Shown here piece by piece: positions 16,873 through 25,354 of a DNA stretch of 64,000 nt; position 1 is the first letter of the stretch, and every line of letters starts with the position of its first letter. The stretch comes from Sphingobacterium gobiense (lineage in GTDB: Bacteria > Bacteroidota > Bacteroidia > Sphingobacteriales > Sphingobacteriaceae). The DNA is taken from assembly GCF_002980575.1 (NCBI RefSeq), contig NZ_PVBS01000002.1:310001-374000 (forward strand), written 5' to 3'. The translations under genes were made by a program, and so were the position numbers. The notes below the pieces were generated by a model, which saw only the letters and a program-made list of their open reading frames with translations, was not told the DNA's origin and ran no database searches.

Positions 16873-17745
16873 ATGAGCCAATGGGACGGAAAATCAAAAG
16901 GAACAGTCCTTGGCTACAGGATATTTGTCTTTTTAATCAAAAAACTAGGTGTCCGTGCGGCCTATAGTTTACTCGTTTTTGTAGCATTTTACTATTTTCT
17001 TTTCTCTCCTATAAGTTTTCGAGCTATTTATTATTACTTGCGTCAACGGCAGGGTTACGGTGCTTGGAAAGCATTTTGGAAAGTTTATCAAACCTATTTT
17101 GTATTCGGCCAGACCATCATCGATAAAGTCGCGATTTCTTCCGGCTTGCGGGATCGGTTTACTTATGAATTTGATGGAATAGACATCTTAAAAGAAGTTT
17201 TGACGAATAAAAATGGGGGGGTACTTATATCGGCACATGTGGGCAATTTTGAAATTGCGGATAAATTTTTTGCTGATATTGATCTGGACCTTCAGATCAA
17301 TTTGGTAACGGTTGACCAAGAGCGCACAATTATCAAAGAATATATCGAAAGTATTTCTGAAAAACCCGGTGTTAAATTCATCCATATTCAAGAAGATATG
17401 TCCCACGTCTTTGCGATAAACGAAGCCTTGTCGAATAATGAACTTATCTGTTTCACAGGGGATCGGTATTTTGATGGCACTAAGACGCTGACTGCTCCCT
17501 TACTTGGTAAAGAAGCGTATTTTCCTGCAGGACCTTTTCGTATCGCTTCGCGCTTAGCTGCTCCCGTTATTTTTGTCTATGTAATGCGCGAGCCCGGACT
17601 TCGTTATCATCTTTATGCGCGTAGAGCTTTAGATGTAAAACAGCGCGACCCTCATTCGTTTCTTGCGGCCTATACAAACAGTGTGGAACGTATCTTGCAG
17701 AAATATCCACTACAATGGTTTAACTTTTTTGATTTTTGGAAATGA
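16873..17745 (+). CDS. LpxL/HtrB-like lysophospholipid acyltransferase
   Basis: A 290-residue membrane-associated acyltransferase. A hydrophobic segment at about residues 28-48 anchors it. VLISAHVGNFEIADKF carries the HX4E catalytic pair (His122, Glu127), and FTGDRYFDGT and FPAGPFRIASRL match the LpxL family. In aryl polyene and flexirubin clusters such enzymes transfer or esterify the polyene acid; which acceptor is used here cannot be read. A GGGGGG-rich sequence just upstream of ATG 16873 may serve as the ribosome-binding region. Its stop overlaps the next start (ATGA). Confidence 0.85.
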   Translation: MSQWDGKSKGTVLGYRIFVFLIKKLGVRAAYSLLVFVAFYYFLFSPISFRAIYYYLRQRQGYGAWKAFWKVYQTYFVFGQTIIDKVAISSGLRDRFTYEFDGIDILKEVLTNKNGGVLISAHVGNFEIADKFFADIDLDLQINLVTVDQERTIIKEYIESISEKPGVKFIHIQEDMSHVFAINEALSNNELICFTGDRYFDGTKTLTAPLLGKEAYFPAGPFRIASRLAAPVIFVYVMREPGLRYHLYARRALDVKQRDPHSFLAAYTNSVERILQKYPLQWFNFFDFWK

Positions 17746-18170
17746 TGTCTCTTCCTATTTCAGACGAAGCATTATTAAAACTCATTCCCCAACGAGCACC
17801 TATTGTGATGGTTTCGAGTTTAGAAAGTTATTACGATAGCGGATTGGAATCGACGTTTTTTGTAAAAGCAGGCGGCGTGTTCGTCGATGATGAAAAATTA
17901 GCCGAAAGCGGTTTGCTTGAGCATATGGCGCAGTCGGTTGCTTTACACACGGGATATAGCCATTTTCTGAAGGGCGAAAACGCACCGATGGGCTATATCG
18001 GTTCTATGCAGAATGTAGCGATTCATGGGCTGCCCAAAATAGGAGAAACGGTTTTTTCTACCATAACGATCCTACAAGAATTCATGGGTGTTACGCTGGT
18101 AGAAATAGAAACAAAACTTGAAAACAAAGTTATAGCCCGCGCTCGCATGAAAACGGTGCTGGCAAGATAA
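17742..18170 (+). CDS. 3-hydroxyacyl-ACP dehydratase (hotdog fold, ApeI/ApeP-like)
   Basis: About 142 residues of hotdog fold. LIPQRAPIVMVSSLESYY is the typical start of the ApeP/FabZ-like dehydratases in aryl polyene clusters, and SGLLEHMAQSVALHTGY is the central helix with the catalytic-region glutamate and histidine. It would dehydrate hydroxyacyl-ACP to the conjugated enoyl product; no enoyl reductase is encoded nearby, consistent with a polyene product. ATG 17742 overlaps the stop of the acyltransferase as ATGA, so the upstream TTG at 17736 is disfavoured. Last gene of the operon. Confidence 0.85.
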   Translation: MMSLPISDEALLKLIPQRAPIVMVSSLESYYDSGLESTFFVKAGGVFVDDEKLAESGLLEHMAQSVALHTGYSHFLKGENAPMGYIGSMQNVAIHGLPKIGETVFSTITILQEFMGVTLVEIETKLENKVIARARMKTVLAR

Positions 18171-18185
18171 GTACATATTCTCTTC

Positions 18186-18235
18186 ATGCCAAAATGTGTC
18201 GGCTTTTCTGGTCATTTTGACAGGACTGACATTTG
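18186..18235. promoter_or_regulatory. Clustered short palindromes upstream of proC, possible operators
   Basis: The 239-base spacer before proC contains GTCATTTTGAC (18211-18221), a near-perfect palindrome, flanked by CCAAAATGTGTC and CTGACATTTG with the same half-site. A further hairpin AGTAGG/CCTACT lies at about 18265-18290. No known regulator was matched, and no promoter box of good quality was identified. Confidence 0.25.
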
Positions 18236-18409
18236 TTATATTGGAAAAAATGTGAAAAAAGTTTCGAAGTAGGTTAAGCCCCTACTTAACAGCGCTTTGT
18301 ACAGTTTATTTTAAAGAATATATCTGCTGATTTTGCATCATCTTAATTTTCAGCACGTTCCTTGTGGGGTTATTAGCGAACTAATGTTATCTATTAAAAA
18401 AATAATTAA

Positions 18410-19231
18410 ATGAAGATTCTAGTAATTGGCGCCGGAAACATGGGGCTAACGTATGCTCAAGGGATGGCCCAATCAGACTTATTGAAAGAAAAAGATTTGA
18501 TGATTTTAGACAATTCGGCAGAAAAAATTGCCGAATTACGGGCGGAAGGCACGTTCGATGTCTACGAGAGACTAGCAGATTGTTTGCCGAAAGCAGACAT
18601 CGTATTTATTGCTGTGAAACCTTACCACAGTGACGAAGTTTTTGAAGCAATTAAAGAGCACAAAAAACCGGACCAAATTTTCGTGTCTATTATGGCGGGT
18701 GTTACGATAAAGACCATGCAGGAAGCTATGGGCATAAAGAAGGTAGTCCGTGCAATGCCTAATCTTGCTGCGCAGGTAGGACATGGATTCACGTCCTTTG
18801 TAGGCTCTAAAGAAGTTTCACGATTGGAGTTATTGACCGTGGAAAAGTTGATTGATACCACAGGACGGTCTATTAAGCTTGCCAACGAAATGGAAATTGA
18901 TAAATCCACAGGGATATCCGGTTCAGGACCGGCTTATGTATTCTATTTTATGGAATCGATGATGGAGGCTGCTGTAAAAATGGGCTTTTGTGAGAAAGAT
19001 GCACGTTTGATGGTTGCACAGACATTCCAAGGAGCCGTTGAGTTGTTCAACAGTTCAGACATAAATCCTACTGCATGGATGGATAGGGTCGCATCCAAAG
19101 GCGGTACAACTCGTGCAGCGCTGGATTCCATGGAAGAAAATAATGTCAAAGAATTAATTAAAGATGCAGCTTATGCCGCGTTCGACCGGGCCGTACAGCT
19201 GGGGAAGGAGAATAATAAACAACATGCATAA
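18410..19231 (+). CDS. proC: Pyrroline-5-carboxylate reductase
   Basis: The last enzyme of proline synthesis, reducing pyrroline-5-carboxylate with NAD(P)H in the cytoplasm. MKILVIGAGNMGLTYA carries the nucleotide-binding GAGNMG (residues 7-12). STGISGSGPAYVFYFMESM and ASKGGTTRAALDSM are the signature segments of the C-terminal dimer domain. Length 273 is normal. The end overlaps the start of proB by 8 bases, so the two are co-transcribed. No proA is present in the window. Confidence 0.95.
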   Translation: MKILVIGAGNMGLTYAQGMAQSDLLKEKDLMILDNSAEKIAELRAEGTFDVYERLADCLPKADIVFIAVKPYHSDEVFEAIKEHKKPDQIFVSIMAGVTIKTMQEAMGIKKVVRAMPNLAAQVGHGFTSFVGSKEVSRLELLTVEKLIDTTGRSIKLANEMEIDKSTGISGSGPAYVFYFMESMMEAAVKMGFCEKDARLMVAQTFQGAVELFNSSDINPTAWMDRVASKGGTTRAALDSMEENNVKELIKDAAYAAFDRAVQLGKENNKQHA

Positions 19232-20000
19232 GTATAAAAAGAGAATTGTCGTTAAGATAGGGACAAGTGTCATGACCAATCGGGACAATCGTATTATGCA
19301 ACCGGCGCTGAATAAATTGGTTGATCAAGTAGCGGAATTATACGAAGAAGATATTATGACGGTATTGGTCTCATCCGGTTCGGTAAATGCCGGCCGGGAG
19401 ATTTTAGGCGATAGCGTGATAGAAGATAAATCCCAGCGCAGACAGGTTTATTCGGCTATAGGCCAACCTCGGCTAATGCGACATTACTATACGCTTTTTC
19501 AGAATTACGGTATGCGATGTGCGCAGGTATTAGCCACTAAACGCGATTTTAATCCGGGGGAACACCGTACTAATATGATTAATTGCTATGAGGGATTGAT
19601 GGCAGAAGGCGTTATCCCAATAGCAAACGAGGATGATGCCGTATCCGTATCACATTCTATGTTTTCGGACAATGATGAGCTGGCCAGTCTAATTGCGGAA
19701 TTAATCCATGCTGATATGCTCATCATATTAACCGATATTGACGGATTTTATACAGGGCATCCGGCAGATGAAGGTTCGGAACTCATCAGCGAAATCAAGG
19801 TTGATCAACAAGTAGAGCAATATGTCGCTAAGACAAATAAAGGAGAGACTTCCGGTCGTGGTGGAATGAAATCCAAACTTAAAGTTGCGAAGAATACAGC
19901 AGCCAAAGGTATACCAACATATATTGCCAACGGCAAGAAAGATCGCGTTATCTTAGATATCATAGCGGGCAAGCCTGTCGGAACTAAAGTCACGGTATAA
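19224..20000 (+). CDS. proB: Glutamate 5-kinase
   Basis: The first enzyme of proline synthesis, phosphorylating glutamate. KRIVVKIGTSVMTN is the amino-acid-kinase start, VLVSSGSVNAGREILG and IANEDDAVSV are glutamate 5-kinase motifs, and TSGRGGMKSKLKVAKNTA is the C-terminal kinase signature. About 258 residues: the kinase domain without the C-terminal PUA domain of the E. coli enzyme. ATG 19224 overlaps the proC stop and matches the family start, unlike the earlier in-frame start at 19164 inside proC. Followed by a strong terminator. Confidence 0.94.
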   Translation: MHKYKKRIVVKIGTSVMTNRDNRIMQPALNKLVDQVAELYEEDIMTVLVSSGSVNAGREILGDSVIEDKSQRRQVYSAIGQPRLMRHYYTLFQNYGMRCAQVLATKRDFNPGEHRTNMINCYEGLMAEGVIPIANEDDAVSVSHSMFSDNDELASLIAELIHADMLIILTDIDGFYTGHPADEGSELISEIKVDQQVEQYVAKTNKGETSGRGGMKSKLKVAKNTAAKGIPTYIANGKKDRVILDIIAGKPVGTKVTV

Positions 20001-20014
20001 ATTTATTATCCATT

Positions 20015-20055
20015 AAACATAGCCCAACACTAGGACACCTCATTGGGCTATGTTT
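20015..20055. terminator. Bidirectional terminator between proB and xseB
   Basis: AAACATAGCCCAA (20015-20027) pairs perfectly with TTGGGCTATGTTT (20043-20055), giving a 13-bp stem with a 15-base loop followed by T-rich sequence. The flanking genes converge. Confidence 0.85.
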
Positions 20056-20063
20056 TAATCTGT

Positions 20064-20315
20064 TTATTCCTCTTCATGACTCCCCGTGACTTCTTGGCCG
20101 GTGCTGTCTACTGTGGTTTCTGCCAGTTTCGCCAACAATTTTTCTACTTCCTCTTCAGAGGACGTCAGCTTGGCCTTACAAATGGCTATTAATTGGGATG
20201 CTCGACGTATCTTTTCTGTAAGCTCGTCAACATTAGTTTGTCCAGATTCAATTTCCGAGACAATTAATTGAAGCTCTTCGAATGCATCGTTATAGGTGTA
20301 TGTATTTTCCGTCAT
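20064..20315 (-). CDS. xseB: Exodeoxyribonuclease VII small subunit
   Basis: An 83-residue helical protein with the XseB pattern: YNDAFEELQLIVSEIESGQ, DELTEKIRRASQLIAICKAKL. It binds XseA to form exonuclease VII, which degrades single-stranded DNA. It follows xseA by 17 bases on the same strand, the usual pairing. The C-terminal tail (about 20 residues) is polar and probably disordered. Confidence 0.93.
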   Translation of the reverse strand: MTENTYTYNDAFEELQLIVSEIESGQTNVDELTEKIRRASQLIAICKAKLTSSEEEVEKLLAKLAETTVDSTGQEVTGSHEEE

Positions 20316-20332
20316 ATTGCTGGGACATAATT

Positions 20333-21583
20333 TTATCTCGTTACTTTACTGCGCACTGTTCCTTCGTATAGGGTGGTTTCGATTTCGTCGCCCGCTTTCA
20401 CAGCAGTATCTTGTGTAATGGCATGACCGTTAATTTTAGTAATACTGAATCCTTTTTTTAACAGTTGCTTTGGATCTGCTAATTGCATTAACCGCTGTAT
20501 GTTGTTAATGGCTGTCTGCCGGTCTTTCAGCAATTGCATACTAAAAAGTTGTAAATGGTTCATTAATGTCGTCAATTTGTGCTGTTGGGTAGTAAGTACA
20601 GTTTTAGCGTTCCAGGATAAGGATTGACTGAATTGCGTTAACAAACGCTCTTCCTGTTCAAATAGCCTTTTCGAAGCTTGTATAATACGGTTTTGCACTT
20701 CATCAACCGGAATAGCAAATTGATGAAATTTTTGTATCAAGAAATCGGCTAGTTCACTAGGAGTAATGGCGTTTTGGTGCGCAACCATTTCACTTACTGT
20801 CTCATTGGTGGAATGGCCGATACCCGTAATAACTGGAATCGGAAAAATAGCGATAGCCTTGGCCAGTTGATAGTTGTTGTATGAGGAAAGGCCCACGTCT
20901 CCTCCGCCACCACGAATAATTGCTACGGTATCAAATTCCTCGGTTTTCTCGGCAATGTTTGCCAATTGTCTAATAATAGATGGAACGGATTTGTCACCCT
21001 GCAATAGTGCGGGGAACAATGTGTATTCAAATTTGTACTTCCATGGGTTGCGATCAATGATTTTAAAAAAATCGGACAGCCCTTTGCTTGTTTCCACGGA
21101 GATGATGGCAAGACGTTTGGGCAGGCGAGGAAAACGTAAATTTCTATTTGCACTGAATATGCCCTCTGTCTGAAGCTTCCGGATACTTTCTCGTTTCTCC
21201 CTTTCCAATTCGCCCAACACAAATGTAGGATCTATGTCTACGATTTTAAGGCTAAATCCATATAATGGGTCGTAAGAAATGGCTGCTTGGAATAAAATGG
21301 TGATGCCATCCCGTAATGGTTCATTTAACAGCGAACGAAACTGATCGTTGATACGGTGATAATCAGCTTTCCAAAGTATAGAACGCATTTCTGCTACCAC
21401 CTTACCCTCTCTTTTCTCGACCAGTTCTGGATAACAGTGGCCCGAATGGCTGTAATGGTTTAACTTGTTCATCTCGGCCTTGATCCAATATAGACTTTTG
21501 TATCGTTCCGCGATGGTTTTTTGAATACTACGGGATACCTCCAAAAGAGAAAAAATAGTCTTATTGTCTATTACTTCAGGCAT
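20333..21583 (-). CDS. xseA: Exodeoxyribonuclease VII large subunit
   Basis: A 416-residue catalytic subunit. The N terminus SLLEVSRSIQKTIAERYKSLYWIKAEMN is a tOB-fold nucleic-acid-binding domain. AIIRGGGGDVGLSSYNN and PVITGIGHSTNETVSEMVAH are the XseA catalytic motifs, followed by a coiled-coil region where XseB subunits bind. LLKKGFSITKINGHAIT near the C terminus is also conserved. The spacer upstream of its start contains the hairpin repeat at 21599-21712 and no other gene. Confidence 0.95.
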   Translation of the reverse strand: MPEVIDNKTIFSLLEVSRSIQKTIAERYKSLYWIKAEMNKLNHYSHSGHCYPELVEKREGKVVAEMRSILWKADYHRINDQFRSLLNEPLRDGITILFQAAISYDPLYGFSLKIVDIDPTFVLGELEREKRESIRKLQTEGIFSANRNLRFPRLPKRLAIISVETSKGLSDFFKIIDRNPWKYKFEYTLFPALLQGDKSVPSIIRQLANIAEKTEEFDTVAIIRGGGGDVGLSSYNNYQLAKAIAIFPIPVITGIGHSTNETVSEMVAHQNAITPSELADFLIQKFHQFAIPVDEVQNRIIQASKRLFEQEERLLTQFSQSLSWNAKTVLTTQQHKLTTLMNHLQLFSMQLLKDRQTAINNIQRLMQLADPKQLLKKGFSITKINGHAITQDTAVKAGDEIETTLYEGTVRSKVTR

Positions 21584-21598
21584 AAATCAAATATAGAA

Positions 21599-21712
21599 TT
21601 TTTTGGTTCTTTTTTACCTCAGAAAAGAACCAAAAAATCGTCGCTGCGGATATTTAAAATAAGGGATAGTGCTAAGGAATGTTTCTACATGACTCAAATA
21701 TCCGGAGGCGAC
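21599..21712 (+). repeat. Bipartite intergenic hairpin repeat, copy 3
   Basis: A 5' hairpin TTTTTTGGTTC...GAACCAAAAAA (21599-21637) leads directly into a 73-base palindrome (21640-21712) with outer stem GTCGC/GCGAC and inner stem CGGATATTT (21647-21655) with AAATATCCG (21696-21704). The loop holds GGGATAGTG, AAGGAATG and TTTCTACA as in the two copies at 7791-8122. A tail with GAGGGGAAGG follows at about 21728. It lies in the divergent spacer between xseA and a secreted hydrolase gene. Confidence 0.7.
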
Positions 21713-21786
21713 CTTTAATGTAAATGAGGGGAAGGTACAAATCTTGCGTATATTTTTATACATTTATGGTTTAAATCAGTAATGAA

Positions 21787-23505
21787 ATGAAAAGTCTACT
21801 AACTTATTTTTGCTTATTACTATTATTATATACGTCGCGTAGTGTCGCTCAATATAAACAGCCCGTTGTTAATAAAGTGACTATGATCCAAAATGCGGGA
21901 GGGTTAGTGCCTCTCAAACGTTTGGATAGACATCGTATAGCGGTAGTTACGGCTTTTCCAAATAAATATGCTCACTTTGTGAACATGGTAGAACGTTATG
22001 CTGATGTAAAAAGCTTTGATTTTAACCAATATGAAGAGCACACGAAATATCACAATACCATCATTGTAGTCGGTACGCGAGAAGATCTTCGAAACGACTT
22101 ATTATTGATGGTTCAGCAATCGATGGTGCACAAAAAGCAGATTATTGTCGTGCGGTTTGAAAATAGGAAAACAACTTCCAGCTGGTCGCCTGATCGTTTG
22201 CAAGGTAAGTTTTCGGAATTGGTTTACCCCGAATTTAATAAGGAAGCGCAGCAGTATGCCGCAATGTCGATTTTCGGTGGGCTAGCCATTACGCAAGGGC
22301 AGAATAAAACCGAACAGACTCGCTTACAGTATGCTACGGAAAGTTCCTGCGGATTGGATCTTGAAAATATGACGAAAAAGATTGACGCCATTGCCACGGA
22401 GGCTATTCGGAAGCGTGCGACACCAGGGCTAGTCGTTATGGCGGTGAAAAATGGGCAAGTTATTTTCGATAAAGCGTATGGTACACATACCTATCACGGA
22501 AACGTAACGACGAAAACTTCGGATATATTCGATCTCGCGTCCGTCAGTAAAATAGCAGGAACGACTCCGGTGGTGATGCATTTACAGGAGCGGGATATCA
22601 TTAGTCTAGACAGCACACTGGGGTGCTATCTGGGACAGGCTCAAGAAACCAATAAAAAGAATATTCCACTTCGCAGCGTGCTGTTGCATGAAGCAGGGTT
22701 TACGCCTTTTATCCCATTTTATCGAAATCTGAAACCGGGGGATTTAGTTTATGAACCAGATACAGCTCATCAAGTACGTGTGGCGGATAGAGCCTACCTC
22801 CGGAACAACTATTACAGAGATGTCATGTGGCCGCAAATGATGGAATCTCCCGTAAAACCTGCTGGTAACTATGTATATAGCGATATCAGTATGTACGTGA
22901 TGAAAGAAATTGCGGAACGTATGACGTCTAAGCCCATGGAGGACTACGTACAGGAGCTGCTTTATCAGCCTATAGGCATGAAAACCGCAGGCTACAATCC
23001 GCGTCAGCGGTTTGCAAAGGGCCGGATCGTACCAACGCAGCACGATACCGTTTTTCGAAAAGAGCTATTGCAAGGATATGTACACGATGAGGGAGCGGCA
23101 ATGGCCGGTGGTGTGGCTGGGCATGCGGGGCTTTTTGGTACAGCAAATGATCTGGCTATCTACGGTCAATTATTGTTAAATAGAGGTGAATATGGGGGAA
23201 TTCGGTATTTTAGACCGGAGACGATCGATTTATTCACCTCTAGGCAGTCGTCAAGTAGCAGACGTGGGCTAGGGTTTGATCGTACAGATCCGGATAAGAA
23301 AAAAGAATACCCATCCCGGTTGGCAAATGCGTCCGTGTTTGGGCATACCGGTTATACCGGAACCTGTGTCTGGATCGATCCAAAAAATCAGCTGGTATAT
23401 ATTTTCTTGTCCAATAGGGTTCATCCTCAGGTCTCAACAAGACTACTGGATTTAAATATAAGAAGCCGAATACAGGATGTTATTTATGAATTCATAAAAA
23501 TGTAA
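21787..23505 (+). CDS. Secreted serine hydrolase, beta-lactamase (CubicO) fold with GH3-derived N-terminal remnant
   Basis: A 572-residue exported protein with an N-terminal signal peptide ending near Ala-Gln 22. Residues about 200-570 are a class C beta-lactamase/esterase fold: DLASVSKIAG supplies the SxxK pair (Ser252, Lys255), VYSDISMYV gives a Tyr-Ser-Asp in place of YxN (Tyr364), and FGHTGYTGT is the KTG-like element. The first 170 residues (KVTMIQNAGGLVPLKRLD onward) resemble the C-terminal domain of GH3 beta-N-acetylglucosaminidases. From memory, Bacteroidota have fused GH3-beta-lactamase proteins near 1000 residues; this one lacks the GH3 catalytic barrel. Peptidoglycan-related hydrolysis is likely, substrate unknown. 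Confidence 0.82.
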   Translation: MKSLLTYFCLLLLLYTSRSVAQYKQPVVNKVTMIQNAGGLVPLKRLDRHRIAVVTAFPNKYAHFVNMVERYADVKSFDFNQYEEHTKYHNTIIVVGTREDLRNDLLLMVQQSMVHKKQIIVVRFENRKTTSSWSPDRLQGKFSELVYPEFNKEAQQYAAMSIFGGLAITQGQNKTEQTRLQYATESSCGLDLENMTKKIDAIATEAIRKRATPGLVVMAVKNGQVIFDKAYGTHTYHGNVTTKTSDIFDLASVSKIAGTTPVVMHLQERDIISLDSTLGCYLGQAQETNKKNIPLRSVLLHEAGFTPFIPFYRNLKPGDLVYEPDTAHQVRVADRAYLRNNYYRDVMWPQMMESPVKPAGNYVYSDISMYVMKEIAERMTSKPMEDYVQELLYQPIGMKTAGYNPRQRFAKGRIVPTQHDTVFRKELLQGYVHDEGAAMAGGVAGHAGLFGTANDLAIYGQLLLNRGEYGGIRYFRPETIDLFTSRQSSSSRRGLGFDRTDPDKKKEYPSRLANASVFGHTGYTGTCVWIDPKNQLVYIFLSNRVHPQVSTRLLDLNIRSRIQDVIYEFIKM

Positions 23506-23539
23506 CATCAGATTAACCATGTGCTACTTGTAAACCGAC

Positions 23540-23547
23540 TAAATTTG
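23540..23547 (+). promoter_or_regulatory. Predicted -7 element of the sigma factor gene
   Basis: TAAATTTG matches TAnnTTTG 8 bases before the ATG at 23556. No TTTG at a normal -33 distance was seen. If used, transcription would begin within a few bases of the start codon. Confidence 0.35.
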
Positions 23548-23555
23548 TGCACTTT

Positions 23556-24080
23556 ATGGAGCATATCAAGGCAATAAAAAAGGACGATCAACACGCGTTC
23601 CAGCATGTTTTTAACCGTTATCATCCGCAGATTTACGGCTTTATATTGCAACGTACGAAGTCGGCATATGTGGCTGAAGAGGTTACCCAGCTCACCTTTA
23701 TCAAACTGTGGAAGCAACGTGGGATACTCAGCGAGAAGCTGGGTATCGATGTGCAATTGTTTGGTATGGCCCGGCAGGTGATGATTGACGTGCTACGGAA
23801 AGAAGCTACCCGCTTTAAATATGAAGGAGAGTCCGCTGAAACACCCCTTACCGACAGTCTGGTCGAAGCGATAGAAAGCAAAGATCTGTTGCAGATTATG
23901 GAAAAGGACATTGAGAATATGCCTAAAATGAGACGGCTGGTCTTTGAGTTAAGCCGCAAACAGGGCTTATCCCACAGAGAAATTGCCCATATGTTTTCCA
24001 TTTCGCCCAAAGCTGTTGAATACCATATCAGTAAAGCCCTTTTGCAGTTAAAACAGCATCTCTACTCGGTGATGTTGTAA
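23556..24080 (+). CDS. ECF sigma factor (FecI-like, sigma-70 family)
   Basis: A 174-residue ECF sigma factor. QHVFNRYHPQIYGFILQRTK and EEVTQLTFIKLWKQRGIL are region 2 (core binding and -10 recognition). LSRKQGLSHREIAHMFSIS and PKAVEYHISKALLQLKQHL are region 4 (-35 recognition). ATG 23556 is chosen over GTG 23547 because the family start follows it closely. It precedes a FecR anti-sigma and a SusC/SusD pair, the standard Bacteroidota arrangement in which the anti-sigma releases the factor when the outer-membrane receptor is loaded. Confidence 0.92.
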   Translation: MEHIKAIKKDDQHAFQHVFNRYHPQIYGFILQRTKSAYVAEEVTQLTFIKLWKQRGILSEKLGIDVQLFGMARQVMIDVLRKEATRFKYEGESAETPLTDSLVEAIESKDLLQIMEKDIENMPKMRRLVFELSRKQGLSHREIAHMFSISPKAVEYHISKALLQLKQHLYSVML

Positions 24081-24256
24081 TTGTGAAAAGTATTTGTCTG
24101 TTTATCAAGAAGAATCGCGATTATCTCGCGGGAGCGCTGTCTTCATGGGGCTGCCATGCCTCATTTGATCGAACTAATCCAATAAGAATTACGGTTGCCA
24201 TTATTAAATAATTATTAAGTCACTAGGGATACCTCTTCGGGCGACGTAATACTAAT

Positions 24257-25345
24257 ATGAAGTTCGGAAGAAAACGAGGTGGTAAAGGCCGCATGTCTGA
24301 AGCAAAGCAACAGGCACGTAGAAAAATCTGGGAAGATCCTACGATTATCGAAGACATCTTTAAGGATGCCGAATGGCAGCAATATGATGGTACGACACGT
24401 GATCATGTGCCGTCTCGAAAAATGGCACAGCACATCGATGAAGAGATATTACGTGAAAATGCAAGAATCCTAAAACGGGAACACCATCTTCGGCGTTCCA
24501 ATCGAATAGTACAGGTAGGTATCGCGGCGGCTCTACTGCTGTTTATCTCGTTTCATTTCTGGGAAGCATCCCTTCCATCTGACAAATCGGTTTTGGTATT
24601 CCGGGATACCACATCACAGCCAGAGTGGGTAGTCATTACTAACGAGTCTATACGCGTGGACACCATTCGGCTACCTGACCGTTCTACCGTACACTTATAT
24701 GAGAAGAGCAGTATCCGATATTTATCCGATTTTTCGGAAGCGACACGTGAAATACACCTGGATGGCAAAGCTTTTTTTGATGTAGAAAATGATGCAAAAA
24801 GGCCGTTTAGCGTATTTGCGGGAGAAACAAAAACTACAGCGCTCGGTACTTCCTTTACTATCGATACGTATGTCGAAAATCGACATACCAGCGTAGCGCT
24901 TCATACGGGAAAGGTTCTGGTAGCTTCCACGGCCGGTATACCGGCTTTTGAAAGTGTGTTATTGGATCGTAAAGGTGCTAATCTCTTATTTGACGCCGAC
25001 ATGCGAGTTGTTCAACACCGCAAAGGTGACGCGTCAGAATTTGAAAAATCAACGCAGATTAAAGCGGTGGCAACGAATAAAAACCTGCTGCAATTAGACA
25101 ACATCCCATTGCAGGATGTGTTTGTGATGTTACAAGAAGTTTATCAAACGACCATACGGATCCGAGATAATAACATCAACGATATCCTTTATACGGGCGT
25201 TATTGATCCGCAACGCGAAGCTATCAACGATGTCTTAACCGTCATTTGCCTAATTAACGATCTCCGGTTTGAAGAAAAACCTGATGGTTCTTATAACGTT
25301 TACCGGCAGAATCAAGAAAATCATACGCATAAAATTAATCCATAA
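24257..25345 (+). CDS. FecR family anti-sigma factor
   Basis: A 362-residue single-pass membrane regulator. A cytoplasmic N terminus of about 80 residues is followed by a transmembrane helix VQVGIAAALLLFISFHFW (about 85-102). The periplasmic FecR domain has VDTIRLPDRSTVHLYEKSSI, REIHLDGKAFFDVEND and TALGTSFTIDTY. The C terminus (LLQLDNIPLQDVFVMLQEVY) is the DUF4974 domain common in Bacteroidota FecR proteins. It would hold the upstream sigma factor inactive until a signal arrives from the SusC-like receptor. ATG 24257 is used; ATG 24293 is possible. It is separated from the sigma gene by 176 bases with no other gene. Confidence 0.9.
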   Translation: MKFGRKRGGKGRMSEAKQQARRKIWEDPTIIEDIFKDAEWQQYDGTTRDHVPSRKMAQHIDEEILRENARILKREHHLRRSNRIVQVGIAAALLLFISFHFWEASLPSDKSVLVFRDTTSQPEWVVITNESIRVDTIRLPDRSTVHLYEKSSIRYLSDFSEATREIHLDGKAFFDVENDAKRPFSVFAGETKTTALGTSFTIDTYVENRHTSVALHTGKVLVASTAGIPAFESVLLDRKGANLLFDADMRVVQHRKGDASEFEKSTQIKAVATNKNLLQLDNIPLQDVFVMLQEVYQTTIRIRDNNINDILYTGVIDPQREAINDVLTVICLINDLRFEEKPDGSYNVYRQNQENHTHKINP

Positions 25346-25354
25346 TAAAAAACC

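Noticed and set aside
18171..18409. Riboswitch or tRNA before proC
   Set aside because: Only short palindromes were seen; no cloverleaf or recognised riboswitch core could be built.
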